From the NCBI RefSeq assembly GCF_900269665.1, contig NZ_LT985361.1, forward strand, positions 2,910,514-2,974,513: a stretch of DNA of 64,000 nt, given 5' to 3'. Positions 47,904-59,273 of the stretch are shown in pieces. The notes beneath the pieces are model-generated. The model was not told the DNA's origin, ran no database searches, and saw only the letters and a list, made by a program, of their open reading frames with translations. Positions within the stretch are counted from its first letter, which is position 1. Every line of letters begins with the position of its first letter. This stretch comes from Nocardia suismassiliense (GTDB taxonomy: Bacteria > Actinomycetota > Actinomycetes > Mycobacteriales > Mycobacteriaceae). A program made the position numbers and the translations under genes.

Positions 47904-48772
47904 GCGAGCAGAAAATCTACAAGTCCGAGAAAGGCGCCGCGCAGATCCGGCAGCGCTACGCGGAACTGCTGCAGACCTGGCCGGTACCGGCCGAGCACCT
48001 GCGCGTGCCGACCCGCGAGGGGGAGACCTTCGTCGTGGCATCCGGTCCGCAGGACGCGCCACCGCTACTGATCCTGCACGGGTCAGGCGCGAACACGACG
48101 ATGTGGCGCGGCGATATCGCCTCCTGGGCAACACATTTCCGCACCTACGCGGTCGACATCATCGGTGAGCCCGGCGGCAGTGCGCCGTCGCGCCCGCCAC
48201 TCGACTCCGATCGGCTCGCGCAATGGCTCGACGATGTGCTGGAAGGTCTTGGGCTCAGCACGATTTCGGTCGTGGCAACGTCACTCGGCGGCTGGGTGGC
48301 GCTCGACTACGCCATCCGCCGACCGGAACGGATAACCCGCCTCACCCTGCTGTGCCCCGGCGGTATCGGCGCGCAAAAGATGGGCTGGCTGCCGAAAGCC
48401 ATGTTCCTGAGCCTCTTCGGGCACCGCGGTGTGCGGCGGACCGCCCGCACCATGACCGGCCTGGACGTGCCGCTGACCGAAGAAACCCTCGATGAGATCG
48501 TCCTGACCTTCACCCAGTTCAAGCCGCGCACCGAGCGACTCCCCATCTTCTCCGACGATGCACTGCGCGGACTGACCATGCCGATGCTGGTGCTGGTCGG
48601 TGACCGCGACGTCATGATCGACTCCGCAGCCACCGCCGAACGCGTGCGCCGATGCGTCCCGAACGCAACAGTGCACGTGCTCCCCGACGTCGGCCACGCC
48701 ATCCTCGGCCAGACCGAGGCGGTAGCCGATTTCCTCCTCGAAAGGCGCGCCTCCCAGCCCGCCCACTCCTGA
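47900..48772 (+). CDS. Alpha/beta hydrolase coupled to the HTH regulator
   Basis: A 290-residue hydrolase. The oxyanion loop is LILHGSGANTTMW, the nucleophile Ser is in VVATSLGGWVALDYA, the Asp in VLVGDRDVMIDS and the His in LPDVGHAILGQ, so the triad is complete. It resembles C-C bond or ester hydrolases of the MhpC/carboxylesterase group. ATG 47900 overlaps the HTH stop, so it shares that operon and control. Together with the divergent hydrolase it forms a two-enzyme regulon of unknown substrate. Confidence 0.88.
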   Translation: MSEQKIYKSEKGAAQIRQRYAELLQTWPVPAEHLRVPTREGETFVVASGPQDAPPLLILHGSGANTTMWRGDIASWATHFRTYAVDIIGEPGGSAPSRPPLDSDRLAQWLDDVLEGLGLSTISVVATSLGGWVALDYAIRRPERITRLTLLCPGGIGAQKMGWLPKAMFLSLFGHRGVRRTARTMTGLDVPLTEETLDEIVLTFTQFKPRTERLPIFSDDALRGLTMPMLVLVGDRDVMIDSAATAERVRRCVPNATVHVLPDVGHAILGQTEAVADFLLERRASQPAHS

Positions 48773-48816
48773 CGCAGGTCAGCAAGCTGGGGCACGCTGT
48801 GCCCGCTGCCAGGCGA

Positions 48817-50403
48817 TCAGTTCGTGGGCGAACCGAACCAGCGGCTCAACGCTTCCCGTAAGCGTTCCGCGTCGGAATGCGCATCTCCGTTGGCCGCCCA
48901 AGCCACGTACCCGTCCGGCCGGATGAGCATTGCTGCGGCGGGCGTGTCGGAAGTCGTCGCGACCACGGTGTCGACCCGGTCGCGCCAACCTGCCGCGACA
49001 TCGGCGTAAGCCCCGGCACGATCTCGGGCGATGTAACCGGCACTCCCGTCGGTGCGGGCACCGTTGAGCGTTAGCAACACTGGCCGCGCCGTCCGCAGTA
49101 CCTCCGCGACCCGCTGTGTGCCACTGCCGGTTTCAAGGGTGAAGTCCGGCACCATCCGCCCGGACAGCGGGTGGTCGTCGCCCACCTCGTAGCGAGTGTC
49201 CGCCCCAGACATCAACCGCGCGATGTAAGCGGTGTTCTCCGGCTGCTGGAGCAGCTCGTCGAACAGTGTGCGCAGCGCGGTGACCTCGGGACCCGGTGCG
49301 AAGAGCGCGGTTTGGGCCAGGGAACTCATCATGACGCGGACGCCGACCGGATGCCGTTCGGCGTGGTAGGTGGCCAGCAGGCCGTCGGGCGCCCACCCGT
49401 TGATCTCGGCGGCGAGCTTCCAGCCGAGGTTGGCGGCATCCTGCAGGCCGAGATTGAGTCCGGGCCCGCCGATCCCGGAGTGCACGTGTGCCGCGTCGCC
49501 GAGCAGGAACACGTTGCCCGCCCGGTACCGCTCGGCCTGCCGGGTGTTCTGATTGTCGATGCGGCGCAACGCATGTGGTCCCGGCCCGCGCGGCGCCTCG
49601 ATCGGCAGGTCGACACCGAGTACTCGCCGCACGCCCGCGCGCAGTTCCTCGATCGTCATCGGCGTGCCCGCGGGCACCGGCTCGACCCCGAACTCCATGC
49701 TCGCGACGAGCGGCCGTCCCGGTTCGAGTTCAGCGAAGACGAACCCGCCGCGTTCGAGTCGGTTGTGCCCGAACGGAAGCCGCCCGAAACCGGGCACCTC
49801 GACGCCACCGTCGGCGGTCCGCAGTTCATCGGGCAGCCAGACGTGTCCCATCCGCACGATGCTGTCCGTCGCGGTGTGCCCGGGGAATTCGATGCCGGCC
49901 TGTCTGCGAACCAGGCTTTTGCCGCCGTCGGCGCCGACCAGGAAAGTGGTGTCGAGTCGATAGTCGCCCTCGGGCCCGGCCACCGTGACGATGACGCCCC
50001 CGTCCTGCTGGGTCGACTCGGTGAGCCGATGCCCCCATCGAACCTCGACACCCAACCCGCGCACCCACTTCTCCAGTAGACGAACAAGTTTCGGCTGCGG
50101 AATAGCAAGTATGGCCATCGGATTGTCCGGCAGCTCGGCGAACGACAACCGCAGCCCGGCGAAGAAGTACCTGGGCAGCGGCAGCGGCGCACCGGGCGCA
50201 CCGCCGAACTCGTGATACAGCCCACGCATGTCGAGCAGCCGAATCACCTGGCCGACAAGGCCGTTCGCTTTCGGTTCGACACTCGGCGCGGTCAGTTCCT
50301 CCAGCACGATCGCCCGCACGCCGGCCAACGCGAGTTCACCGGCGAGCAGCAATCCGTTCGGTCCGGCACCGGAAATGACTACGGCGGCAGAGTTTTCAGG
50401 CAT
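48817..50403 (-). CDS. FAD-dependent aromatic-ring monooxygenase
   Basis: A 528-residue group A flavin hydroxylase. The dinucleotide fold is ISGAGPNGLLLAGELALAG, the DG motif VGADGGKSLVRRQAG, and the GD motif FLLGDAAHVHSGIGGPGLNL. A C-terminal thioredoxin-like domain (about 400-528) is typical of phenol-hydroxylase and polyketide/antibiotic hydroxylases. It could oxidise an aromatic compound or drug; it does not look like the classic rifampicin monooxygenase. It follows a TetR gene by 44 bp in the same direction, so expression is probably under that repressor. Confidence 0.9.
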   Translation of the reverse strand: MPENSAAVVISGAGPNGLLLAGELALAGVRAIVLEELTAPSVEPKANGLVGQVIRLLDMRGLYHEFGGAPGAPLPLPRYFFAGLRLSFAELPDNPMAILAIPQPKLVRLLEKWVRGLGVEVRWGHRLTESTQQDGGVIVTVAGPEGDYRLDTTFLVGADGGKSLVRRQAGIEFPGHTATDSIVRMGHVWLPDELRTADGGVEVPGFGRLPFGHNRLERGGFVFAELEPGRPLVASMEFGVEPVPAGTPMTIEELRAGVRRVLGVDLPIEAPRGPGPHALRRIDNQNTRQAERYRAGNVFLLGDAAHVHSGIGGPGLNLGLQDAANLGWKLAAEINGWAPDGLLATYHAERHPVGVRVMMSSLAQTALFAPGPEVTALRTLFDELLQQPENTAYIARLMSGADTRYEVGDDHPLSGRMVPDFTLETGSGTQRVAEVLRTARPVLLTLNGARTDGSAGYIARDRAGAYADVAAGWRDRVDTVVATTSDTPAAAMLIRPDGYVAWAANGDAHSDAERLREALSRWFGSPTN

Positions 50404-50447
50404 GACAAATACACCCCTTGTTCGATGATGAGTTTCTGGTGGTGCGG

Positions 50448-51062
50448 TCAGCGCGGCGGTTCGGGCAGCCCTGCGGCGACTTGGTCGAGGGCGCGGCGCA
50501 GCAGCGGGGCGATGGGGACCGGCGGGTCCGCGTGCGCGTACGCCACCATGGCGGCGTCGATGACGGTGCCGATCATGCCGGTCACCAGCCGCGGATAGAC
50601 ATCGCGCAGCGGGTCGGTCCCGGTGCGTTCCGCGATCAGCTCGAGCCAGTCCTCGGACACCCCGGTGAACAGCGCGGACCGTAATTCGGGCGCGCGGAAC
50701 AGTTTCCGGACTTCGGCCAGCTGGGCGGCGGTGGGGACGCGGAACTCGGCCTGTTCGGCTTCGAGCGGCTCGAGCAGCGCCGCGGTGAGCGCGCTCCAGA
50801 GCGGTTCGGCTGCCGGGCGTTCGCGAAATGCCGCCAGGCTGCGCCGGATCCGGACCGACTGCCGGTAAATGATGGCGTCGAACTTGCCGGTGAAGTAGTT
50901 GTTGAAGGTGCGCACCGAGACACCGGCCCGCTTCGCGATGTCCTCGCGGGTGACGTTGTCCAGGCCGCGCTCGAAAGCGAGCTCCAGCGCCGCGTCGCTG
51001 AGCGCCATGCGGGTATCGAGCTTCTTGCGTTCGCGCAGACCGAGCACTTCTTCATCGGGCAT
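50448..51062 (-). CDS. TetR-family regulator of the monooxygenase operon
   Basis: A 204-residue protein with HTH about residues 10-60 (MALSDAALELAFERGLDNVT, then IAKRAGVSVRTFNNYFTGKF, the variant seen in actinorhodin-type TetR proteins). The C-terminal domain carries a likely ligand pocket (VTGMIGTVIDAAMVAY). Two adjacent palindromes begin 23 bp upstream, which strongly suggests autoregulation. ATG 51062 has no strong SD and may be leaderless. Confidence 0.9.
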   Translation of the reverse strand: MPDEEVLGLRERKKLDTRMALSDAALELAFERGLDNVTREDIAKRAGVSVRTFNNYFTGKFDAIIYRQSVRIRRSLAAFRERPAAEPLWSALTAALLEPLEAEQAEFRVPTAAQLAEVRKLFRAPELRSALFTGVSEDWLELIAERTGTDPLRDVYPRLVTGMIGTVIDAAMVAYAHADPPVPIAPLLRRALDQVAAGLPEPPR

Positions 51063-51084
51063 GCCACCAGCCTACGGCAAAAAC

Positions 51085-51116
51085 TTGCCCGGCGGGCAAA
51101 ATTTCCCGCCGGGCAA
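51085..51116. promoter_or_regulatory. Double palindromic operator of the TetR gene
   Basis: TTGCCCGGCGGG (51085-51096) and CCCGCCGGGCAA (51105-51116) are exact reverse complements 8 bp apart. The left site is also palindromic on its own (TTGCCC-GGC-GGGCAA). The layout suits two repressor dimers on a promoter. Confidence 0.75.
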
Positions 51117-51176
51117 AATTATCGGTAGCAGCGAACCGGCGAAGTTCAGGTCACTGCTGTCGCAAAGCGCGCGGAA

Positions 51177-51518
51177 TCAGTAGACGGGCCCCGTGTACTT
51201 CTCGCCCGGGCCCTTACCCGGCTCATCTGGATGCGCCGACGCCTCCCGGAACGCACGCTGCAACGACTGCAACCCCTCACGAATCGGCCCCGCGTGCGGC
51301 CCGAGGTACTCCACCGACGCCGTGACCAGCCCGGCCAGTGCCGTGATCACCCGGCGCGCCTCGTCCAGATCGCGCCGTGTGCTGGTCTCCGGATCCTCGT
51401 CCGCGAGCCCGAGCTTCTCCGCCGCCGAGCTCATCAGCATCACCGCGGCCCGGCTGATCACCTCCACCGCCGGGATGTCGGCCAGTTCGCGCACGGAGTT
51501 GTCGAGCTCTTCAGTCAT
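51177..51518 (-). CDS. DUF1844 protein (113 aa)
   Basis: Small helical protein with the DUF1844 pattern IPAVEVISRAAVMLMSSAAEKLGL and LDEARRVITALAGLV, ending in a Pro/Gly-rich tail. It is conserved next to infC in actinobacteria; function unknown. ATG 51518 (MTEELDNSVRELADIP) is the natural start. The DinB gene lies 2 bp upstream in the same direction, so both are probably cotranscribed. Confidence 0.85.
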   Translation of the reverse strand: MTEELDNSVRELADIPAVEVISRAAVMLMSSAAEKLGLADEDPETSTRRDLDEARRVITALAGLVTASVEYLGPHAGPIREGLQSLQRAFREASAHPDEPGKGPGEKYTGPVY

Positions 51519-51520
51519 GG

Positions 51521-52051
51521 CTATGAGGCTAGCGAGGCCGCTCGGAGGAGTCGGAGCTGGCCGATCTCCGCGATGTTCTTCATCAGCTCCGAGTTCACCC
51601 AGCTCGCCAGGTGCGCCACCGTCAAACCCGCGTCGGCGGGCCACGGGAAGGCCGCGGGCCGGTCCAGGCCGGCCTCGGTCAGGTCGTCCAGGGTGCGCAG
51701 CCAGGTGTCGCGCAGCCCGTGCAGCCAAACAATTGCCGCGACGCCGTCGCCTGGCCAGTGCACGTCTTCGCGCGCGGGCGGGGTGCGGCCCGCGACCTGA
51801 TCGATGGCCGCGCTCCACCACCAGCCGATATGCCAGCTGAGCCAGCCGATGGTCGGCGCCGGGATGGGGTCGGGTTCGGTGTCGGCCCAGTCCGGCCGCC
51901 ACACTCCCTCGGCGTCGGGGCGTACTGTCCAGTGGAGTTCGGCGGGCGCCCAGCCGAAGTCCTCGACGCGCAGCGCGTCGAGATGGAGTTCGGCGAGCGA
52001 CCAGGTCAGTTCGAACTGCCATCGGAGCAGGTCACGGCGTGAAGTAGACAC
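51521..52051 (-). CDS. DinB-family protein
   Basis: About 176 residues of the DinB/DUF664 four-helix bundle: LRWQFELTWSLAELHLDALR, PAPTIGWLSWHIGWWWSAAI and LTVAHLASWVNSELMKN. The metal-type histidines are in LAELHLD, SWHIGWW and VAHL. Members are thiol-dependent (mycothiol/bacillithiol) transferases or of unknown role. GTG 52051 is tentative: no SD precedes it, but residues upstream are not protein-like. Confidence 0.8.
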   Translation of the reverse strand: MSTSRRDLLRWQFELTWSLAELHLDALRVEDFGWAPAELHWTVRPDAEGVWRPDWADTEPDPIPAPTIGWLSWHIGWWWSAAIDQVAGRTPPAREDVHWPGDGVAAIVWLHGLRDTWLRTLDDLTEAGLDRPAAFPWPADAGLTVAHLASWVNSELMKNIAEIGQLRLLRAASLAS

Positions 52052-52125
52052 CGGGGGAGCGTGGCAGGCACCCGTGCGCGCGGGCAAGCGGTTTACCGCG
52101 ATTCGGCGATAGCCGAACAGAATGT

Positions 52126-52455
52126 TAGACTTTCTGCTGACGACCGCCCCTGGTTGTGTCTTCTTCCAAGATTTCGAGCCCGGGGCTGATAAGTGGAGCC
52201 CGACTCCCACCGTTACCGACGAGCGATCGTCAGGTCAAACGGTCCGGTCACCCGCCTTCTCGGAGGCGGGTTTCTTGTGCCGGGGTTCTCTCAGGAGAAC
52301 CGCGTGCACAAGATCGCATGCGAGTCTTTGGCATGCGCTGACCGGTCGACCTCGGGCCCCGACGCGGAATACCGCTCCGGGGCTTTTGTGTTGAAAAGGG
52401 GTTGCAGTTATTGCGTGCGGTCGTCTTGACGACACCGCTTGACCTAGGAGGCCCC
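52126..52455 (+). promoter_or_regulatory. infC leader with attenuator-type hairpins
   Basis: A possible -10 (TAGACT, 52126-52131) is followed by about 320 bp of leader. Hairpin 1: CCCGCCT (52251-52257) / AGGCGGG (52264-52270), then TTTCTT. Hairpin 2: GCCCCG (52356-52361) / CGGGGC (52378-52383), with inner GCGG-AATA-CCGC, then TTTT. Both look like intrinsic terminators ahead of the gene, consistent with attenuation by excess L20 or IF3. Confidence 0.65.
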
Positions 52456-53115
<660 letters not shown>

Positions 53116-53174
53116 TACCGATAAGAGCCGGCGGTCCGCAAGGGCCGCCGGGACGAGACAGATTAGAGGAATCC

Positions 53175-53369
53175 ATGCCGAAGATGAAGAGCCACAGCGG
53201 CGCCTCGAAGCGATTCAAGGTGTCGGGCCGAGGCAAGCTGCTTCGCCAGCAGGCGAACCGCCGCCACCTGCTCGAGCACAAGTCGACCCGCCGGACTCGT
53301 CGTCTGGATGGCACGGAGGCCGTCGCGTCCGTCGACGTCCCGCGCGTGAAGAGGCTGCTCGGTCTCTGA
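53175..53369 (+). CDS. rpmI: 50S ribosomal protein L35
   Basis: A 64-residue basic protein, full family length, beginning [20 protein letters not shown] and ending [10 protein letters not shown]. It has an SD (AGAGGA) before ATG 53175. Second gene of the IF3 operon. Confidence 0.97.
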   Translation: MPKMKSHSGASKRFKVSGRGKLLRQQANRRHLLEHKSTRRTRRLDGTEAVASVDVPRVKRLLGL

Positions 53370-53469
53370 GAGACCTAGCCAGCGACCGCGTTCCGGATTC
53401 CGGACGCCGACCGAACTGACAATCTCCGGGTGCCCGCATGCGCCCCCTAGATCGACAAAGGACTGACCC

Positions 53470-53850
53470 ATGGCACGCGTCAAAAGGGCCGTCAACGCTC
53501 AGAAGAAGCGTCGTTCCATCCTCGAGGCCTCCAAGGGCTACCGCGGCCAGCGTTCGCGGCTGTACCGCAAGGCCAAGGAACAGCAGCTGCACTCGCTCAC
53601 CTACGCCTACCGGGACCGCCGGGCGCGCAAGGGTGACTTCCGCAAGCTGTGGATCGCCCGCATCAACGCCGCGGCGCGCCTGAACGACATCACCTACAAC
53701 CGCTTCATCCAGGGCCTGAAGGCCGCGGGTGTCGAGGTGGACCGCAAGATCCTCGCCGAGCTCGCCGTCTCCGACGCCGAGGCGTTCGCCGGTCTCGTCG
53801 CGATCGCCAAGGCCGCCCTCCCGCAGGACGTCAACGCGCCCGCCGCGTAA
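53470..53850 (+). CDS. rplT: 50S ribosomal protein L20
   Basis: A 126-residue protein with the basic N-terminal extension ([20 protein letters not shown]) and globular part ([20 protein letters not shown], then [18 protein letters not shown]). It is essential for early 50S assembly, and in other bacteria it represses its own operon by binding the leader. AAAGGA precedes ATG 53470. Confidence 0.97.
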   Translation: MARVKRAVNAQKKRRSILEASKGYRGQRSRLYRKAKEQQLHSLTYAYRDRRARKGDFRKLWIARINAAARLNDITYNRFIQGLKAAGVEVDRKILAELAVSDAEAFAGLVAIAKAALPQDVNAPAA

Positions 53851-53858
53851 GTCACCGG

Positions 53859-54692
53859 GTGACAAGCGAATACCTTTCGGAACGACCCGTGGACGCGCTC
53901 TCCGAGCGCAATCCACGGGTCGTTTCCGCTGTCAAGCTGCACCGCGGGGCGCAGCGCCGCAAGACCGGGCTGTTCCTCGCCGAGGGGGCCAATTCGGTGG
54001 CGGCCGCGCTGGATACCGGGCGAGTGCAGGAGTTGTTCTACTCCGCCGGCGCCGCGGCTCGCGAGCACGAACTGGTCGCCAGTGCTGTGGGGATGGGGGT
54101 GCGCACCACGCTGGTCAGCGATCGGGCTGCCCAGCAGTTGGGGGAGACCGTCACCGCGCCAGGGCTCGTCGCGGTGTGTGCGCTGATCGACGTGCCGCTG
54201 GCCGAGGTACTCGCGGCGCAGCCCCGTATGCTCGCCGTGCCGGTCGAGATGGCCGAACCCGGCAATGCCGGAACTCTTATCCGGGTGGCCGATTCGGTCG
54301 GTGCCGACGGGGTGGTGCTGGCCGGTGACTCGGTCGACCCGCACAACGGCAAGTGTGTACGCGCCAGCGCGGGCAGCCTGTTCCATGTTCCGATCGCCCG
54401 GCATCGCGACGTCGGCGAAACGCTGGATTCCCTGGTGGCGGCGGGTATCACGATCCTCGCGACGGCCGCTGATGGCGAGGTCGATCTCGACGACGCCGAC
54501 GAACTGTTCACCGGACCCGTCGCTTGGTTGTTCGGTAACGAGGCGCACGGCTTGGATCCCGCCGTGACGCGGCGCGCCGACCATCGCATTCGCATACCGA
54601 TCCGCGGCCGCGCCGAAAGCCTGAACCTGGCCACCGCGGCGGCCATCTGCCTGTACGCGAATTCCCGGGTGCGCTACGCGAACCAGGGCTGA
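53859..54692 (+). CDS. TrmH-family (SpoU) rRNA 2'-O-methyltransferase
   Basis: About 277 residues. An N-terminal substrate-binding domain (NPRVVSAVKLHRGAQRRKTG, then FLAEGANSVAAAL) is followed by the trefoil-knot SPOUT domain with motif 1 MAEPGNAGTLIRVADSVGA, motif 2 WLFGNEAHGLDP and motif 3 IPIRGRAESLNLATAAAICLY. The homologue in the same place in M. tuberculosis is called TsnR. GTG 53859 begins 8 bp after rplT, so it belongs to the infC operon. The target nucleotide is not known. Confidence 0.92.
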   Translation: MTSEYLSERPVDALSERNPRVVSAVKLHRGAQRRKTGLFLAEGANSVAAALDTGRVQELFYSAGAAAREHELVASAVGMGVRTTLVSDRAAQQLGETVTAPGLVAVCALIDVPLAEVLAAQPRMLAVPVEMAEPGNAGTLIRVADSVGADGVVLAGDSVDPHNGKCVRASAGSLFHVPIARHRDVGETLDSLVAAGITILATAADGEVDLDDADELFTGPVAWLFGNEAHGLDPAVTRRADHRIRIPIRGRAESLNLATAAAICLYANSRVRYANQG

Positions 54693-54709
54693 GCCGCACA
54701 CTCGCTGAT

Positions 54710-54739
54710 TTCCCGCACAACGACTTGCCGCGCTGACAC
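54710..54739. repeat. Second copy of the dispersed CCCGCAC intergenic repeat
   Basis: TTCCCGCACAACGACTTGCC and the following bases match 24825-24853 with two substitutions and one extra base. The copies lie 30 kb apart, both in intergenic DNA directly after a rightward gene. Confidence 0.65.
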
Positions 54740-54767
54740 GCGTGCGTATGTCAAAAGGTGTGCGTAT

Positions 54768-55346
54768 TCAATCGCCGAGTTCGATGCAGTCGTTCAGGAT
54801 CTCGGTCGCCCATGGCGTCTCGACCGCGTCCGGACCCGCCACCTGGATCGCGCTCATGACGGTGAGCAGCATGCCGGTGGCGACGAACCGGCGGGTCTCG
54901 TGCACGCCCGCGCCGGAGAGATCGCGCACCAACTGGTAGACCTTGCCGAAGCGGGCGCGCACGGCATCGCCGATCGCCGGCTCCCCGCTCGCCGCGAACC
55001 CGTGCAGGAACACCTGCAGCATCTCCCGGTCGGCCAGGAAGACGTTGAAGCCTTGCCCGAGCGCATGCAGCGCTTCCGCCGGCGTCGCATCGGGTTCCGC
55101 TGCCTCGCCTGCCGCACGGAACACCTCTTCGATCCGATCGCATACTCGATGCAGCGCCGCGAGGAACAACTGCTGTTTGGTGCCGAAGAGCCGGATCACA
55201 TACGGCTGGGAAACCCCTGCGCGCCGGGCGATCTCGTCGGTCCGGGTAGCCGCGTAACCGGCTTCGGCGAACGCGGCGACGGCGGCCTGCAGCACCTCTT
55301 CGCCGCGCTCGGCCGCGGTCATCCGCACCCTGGTCGAACTCGCCAT
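54768..55346 (-). CDS. TetR-family regulator
   Basis: A 192-residue protein with HTH about residues 10-58 (EVLQAAVAAFAEAGYAATRT, then IARRAGVSQPYVIRLFGTKQ) and a TetR C-terminal domain (FNVFLADREMLQVFLHGFAA, then RRFVATGMLLTVMSAI). The HTH variant with QPYVIRLF resembles repressors of drug exporters. It stands alone between the methyltransferase and pheS, with no obvious target gene adjacent. ATG 55346. Confidence 0.9.
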   Translation of the reverse strand: MASSTRVRMTAAERGEEVLQAAVAAFAEAGYAATRTDEIARRAGVSQPYVIRLFGTKQQLFLAALHRVCDRIEEVFRAAGEAAEPDATPAEALHALGQGFNVFLADREMLQVFLHGFAASGEPAIGDAVRARFGKVYQLVRDLSGAGVHETRRFVATGMLLTVMSAIQVAGPDAVETPWATEILNDCIELGD

Positions 55347-55528
55347 CGCGCGCTACTCCCTTCTCCCGCCCCCACTGCCTGGACACATTATCAGTGGATG
55401 CATACCCCGGTTATCGGTCGATAGCACCAGGTGACCGCGGTCGCCATTGTGCAGCCGCGAGGTGGTGAATCAGGGCGGAGGACGCGCTGCGGGGAATCCG
55501 TGTGAATCGGATATGACGCATCCAATAG

Positions 55529-56665
<1,137 letters not shown>

Positions 56666-56713
56666 GCCGGCCCCCACCGAGACCACCCTTCGATCGAGAG
56701 AGCGAAACGTCAA

Positions 56714-59218
56714 GTGCGAGTAGCGCAGTCCTGGCTGACCGACATCATCCAGCGCACCGTCCCCGACTGGTCGGTGACGGCGGAGGAACTCGACGCGGGC
56801 TTCGTCCGGGTGGGGTTGGAGGTCGAAGAAGTCGACGAACTCGAACGGATCGGCGGCGATATCGACAAGCCGCTGGTCGTCGGCCGCGTCGCCGAGATCA
56901 CCGAGCTGACCGAGTTCAAGAAGCCGATCCGCTTCTGCAAGGTCGACGTCGGCAACCCGGACCTTCAGGAGATCGTCTGCGGGGCAACCAACTTCGCCGT
57001 CGGCGACCTGGTCGTCGTGGTGCTGCCCGGCGGTGTGCTGCCCGGTGGTTTCGCCATCTCCTCGCGCAAGACCTACGGGCACGTCTCCAACGGCATGATC
57101 TGCTCGGTCGCCGAACTCGGTATCGGCAAGGATCATGCGGGCATCCTGGTGCTGGAACCGGGCACCGCCGAGCCCGGCGCGGACGCGAACGAGCTGCTCG
57201 GCCTGGACGATACGGTCATCGAGCTCAACATCACCCCCGACCGCGGCTACTGCTTCTCGGTGCGCGGCCTGGCCCGCGAACTCGCCTGCGGCTTCGACCT
57301 CGAGTATGCCGACCCCGCCGTGCGCACCCTCCCGGATGACGAGCCGGACGCCTGGTCGGTCCGGCTCGAGCCCGACTCGAAGTGCACCCGTTTCGCGGTG
57401 CGCCGGGTCACCGGTATCGACCCGAATGCGGTGAGCCCCTGGTGGTTACAGCGCAGGCTGCTGCTGTCCGGCGTGCGCCCGATCTCGCCCGCCGTCGACG
57501 TCACCAACTACGTCATGCTGGAACTGGGCCAGCCGCTGCACGCCTTCGACGCGGCCAAGCTCACCGGCGGCCTGGTGGTGCGCACCGCCAACAAGGGCGA
57601 GACGCTGCGCACCCTCGACGAGGTCGAGCGCACCCTGGACGCCGAAGACGTGGTGATCGCCGACGATTCCGGCGTCATCTCGCTGGCCGGCGTGATGGGC
57701 GGCGCGACCACCGAGGTCGGTGCGGAGTCGACCGACATCGTGCTGGAAGCCGCCACCTGGAACCCGCTGCTCGTCTACCGCACCTCGCGCAGGCACAAGC
57801 TGGTGTCCGAGGCGGGCAAGCGGTACGAGCGAGTGGTCGACCCGGAGATCAACGTGGCCGCGCTCGACCGGGCCGCTACGCTGCTCGCCGAAATCGCCGG
57901 TGGCACCGTCGAATCCGCGCTCACCGACGTCCGCGTCCCGGTGCCGTCCGCGCCGCCGATCCGGATGGACATCGACCGGGCCGACCGCGTCGCCGGTGTC
58001 GTCTACCCGACCGGTACGTCCGCGCGCAGGCTCGCTCAGATCGGCTGCACCGTCGAGGTCGCGGTCGACGAGACCACCGGTCACGGGCAGCTCGCGGTCA
58101 CCCCGCCGAGCTGGCGGCCCGACCTTGTGCAGCCCGCCGACCTGGTCGAGGAGGTGCTCCGGCTGGAGGGGCTCGAGCAGATCCCGTCCGTGCTGCCCGC
58201 CGCGCCGGCCGGCCGCGGCCTCACCGCCACCCAGCGGCGGCGTCGCTCGGTCAGCCGCGCACTGGCCTTCGCCGGTGCCGTCGAGGTGCCCGCGCCGGTG
58301 TTCCTGCCCGCCGGTGTCTTCGACACCTGGGGTCTGGACGCCGACGACCCGCGTCGCGCGACCGCCCGGGTGCTGAACCCGCTCGACGTGGAGCGCGCCG
58401 AGCTGGCCACCACGCTGCTGCCGGGACTGCTGGAAGTGGCCGCCCGCAACATCTCTCGCGGCGCCCGCGACCTCACCATCTACGGCATCGCGCAGGTGGT
58501 GCTGCCCGGCGACAACGTGCGCCCGGTCGAGGCGCTGCCGGTCGACCGTCGCCCCACCGATGAGCAGATCGCCGGACTGATCGACTCGCTGCCCGCCCAG
58601 CCCGTGCACGTCGCGGCCGTTCTCACCGGTCGCCGCGAACCGCGCGGTGCGTGGGGGCAGGGCCGTCAGGCCGAGGCTGCCGACGCCTTCGCCCTCGCCG
58701 ATGCGGTGGCCGACGCGGCGGGCGTCACGATCGAACGCCGTCCGGCGGCGCACCTGCCCTGGCATCCGGGTCGCTGCGCCGAACTGGTGGTGGACGGCAC
58801 GGTCGTCGGTCACGCAGGCGAACTGCACCCCGCCGTGCTGGAACGCTCCGGTCTGCCGCCGCGGACCTGCGCCGTCGAACTCGACCTCGACGCCCTGCCG
58901 CTGCTCGAACCCCGCCCCGCCCCAACGATTTCCCCGTTCCCGGCGGTGCTGCAGGACGTCTCGGTCAGTGTCGAGAAGAGTACTCCCGCCGCATCGGTGG
59001 AGTCGGCGCTGCGCACCGGCGGCGGCGACCTGCTCGAAGACATCGCGCTGTTCGACGTCTACGAGGGCACTCAAGCAGGTGAGGGCCGCAAGTCCCTCAC
59101 CTACGCCCTGCGTTTCCGCGCCACCGACCGCACCCTCACCGAGGACGAGGCCAGCGCCGCTCGCGACGCCGCGGTAGCCGCCGCAGCGGACGCCGTCGGC
59201 GCGGTCCTGCGCGGATAG
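56714..59218 (+). CDS. pheT: Phenylalanyl-tRNA synthetase beta subunit
   Basis: An 834-residue, full-length bacterial beta subunit. A tRNA-binding OB domain ([30 protein letters not shown]) is followed by B3/B4 editing domain segments ([40 protein letters not shown]), B5, a core-like domain and a C-terminal FDX-ACB anticodon-binding domain ([20 protein letters not shown], then [20 protein letters not shown]). GTG 56714 lies 48 bp after pheS. The beta subunit carries editing of mischarged Tyr. A 19-bp stem terminator follows. Confidence 0.97.
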   Translation: MRVAQSWLTDIIQRTVPDWSVTAEELDAGFVRVGLEVEEVDELERIGGDIDKPLVVGRVAEITELTEFKKPIRFCKVDVGNPDLQEIVCGATNFAVGDLVVVVLPGGVLPGGFAISSRKTYGHVSNGMICSVAELGIGKDHAGILVLEPGTAEPGADANELLGLDDTVIELNITPDRGYCFSVRGLARELACGFDLEYADPAVRTLPDDEPDAWSVRLEPDSKCTRFAVRRVTGIDPNAVSPWWLQRRLLLSGVRPISPAVDVTNYVMLELGQPLHAFDAAKLTGGLVVRTANKGETLRTLDEVERTLDAEDVVIADDSGVISLAGVMGGATTEVGAESTDIVLEAATWNPLLVYRTSRRHKLVSEAGKRYERVVDPEINVAALDRAATLLAEIAGGTVESALTDVRVPVPSAPPIRMDIDRADRVAGVVYPTGTSARRLAQIGCTVEVAVDETTGHGQLAVTPPSWRPDLVQPADLVEEVLRLEGLEQIPSVLPAAPAGRGLTATQRRRRSVSRALAFAGAVEVPAPVFLPAGVFDTWGLDADDPRRATARVLNPLDVERAELATTLLPGLLEVAARNISRGARDLTIYGIAQVVLPGDNVRPVEALPVDRRPTDEQIAGLIDSLPAQPVHVAAVLTGRREPRGAWGQGRQAEAADAFALADAVADAAGVTIERRPAAHLPWHPGRCAELVVDGTVVGHAGELHPAVLERSGLPPRTCAVELDLDALPLLEPRPAPTISPFPAVLQDVSVSVEKSTPAASVESALRTGGGDLLEDIALFDVYEGTQAGEGRKSLTYALRFRATDRTLTEDEASAARDAAVAAAADAVGAVLRG

Positions 59219-59231
59219 CCGGACCAATCAT

Positions 59232-59273
59232 CCTGCCGCACAAGGAATTGTCAGCAATTCCTTGTGCGGCAGG
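59232..59273 (+). terminator. pheT terminator hairpin
   Basis: Perfect 19-bp stem CCTGCCGCACAAGGAATTG (59232-59250) / CAATTCCTTGTGCGGCAGG (59255-59273) with a TCAG loop, 13 bp after the pheT stop. The right arm is the origin of the tandem repeat that follows. Confidence 0.9.

Noticed and set aside
55429..55440. AGGTGACCGCGG upstream of pheS resembling the T-box antiterminator sequence
   Set aside because: It departs from AGGGTGGnACCGCG and only about 160 bp separate it from the gene with no recognisable stem I specifier loop. It also folds as a simple GGTGACC/GGTCGCC hairpin.
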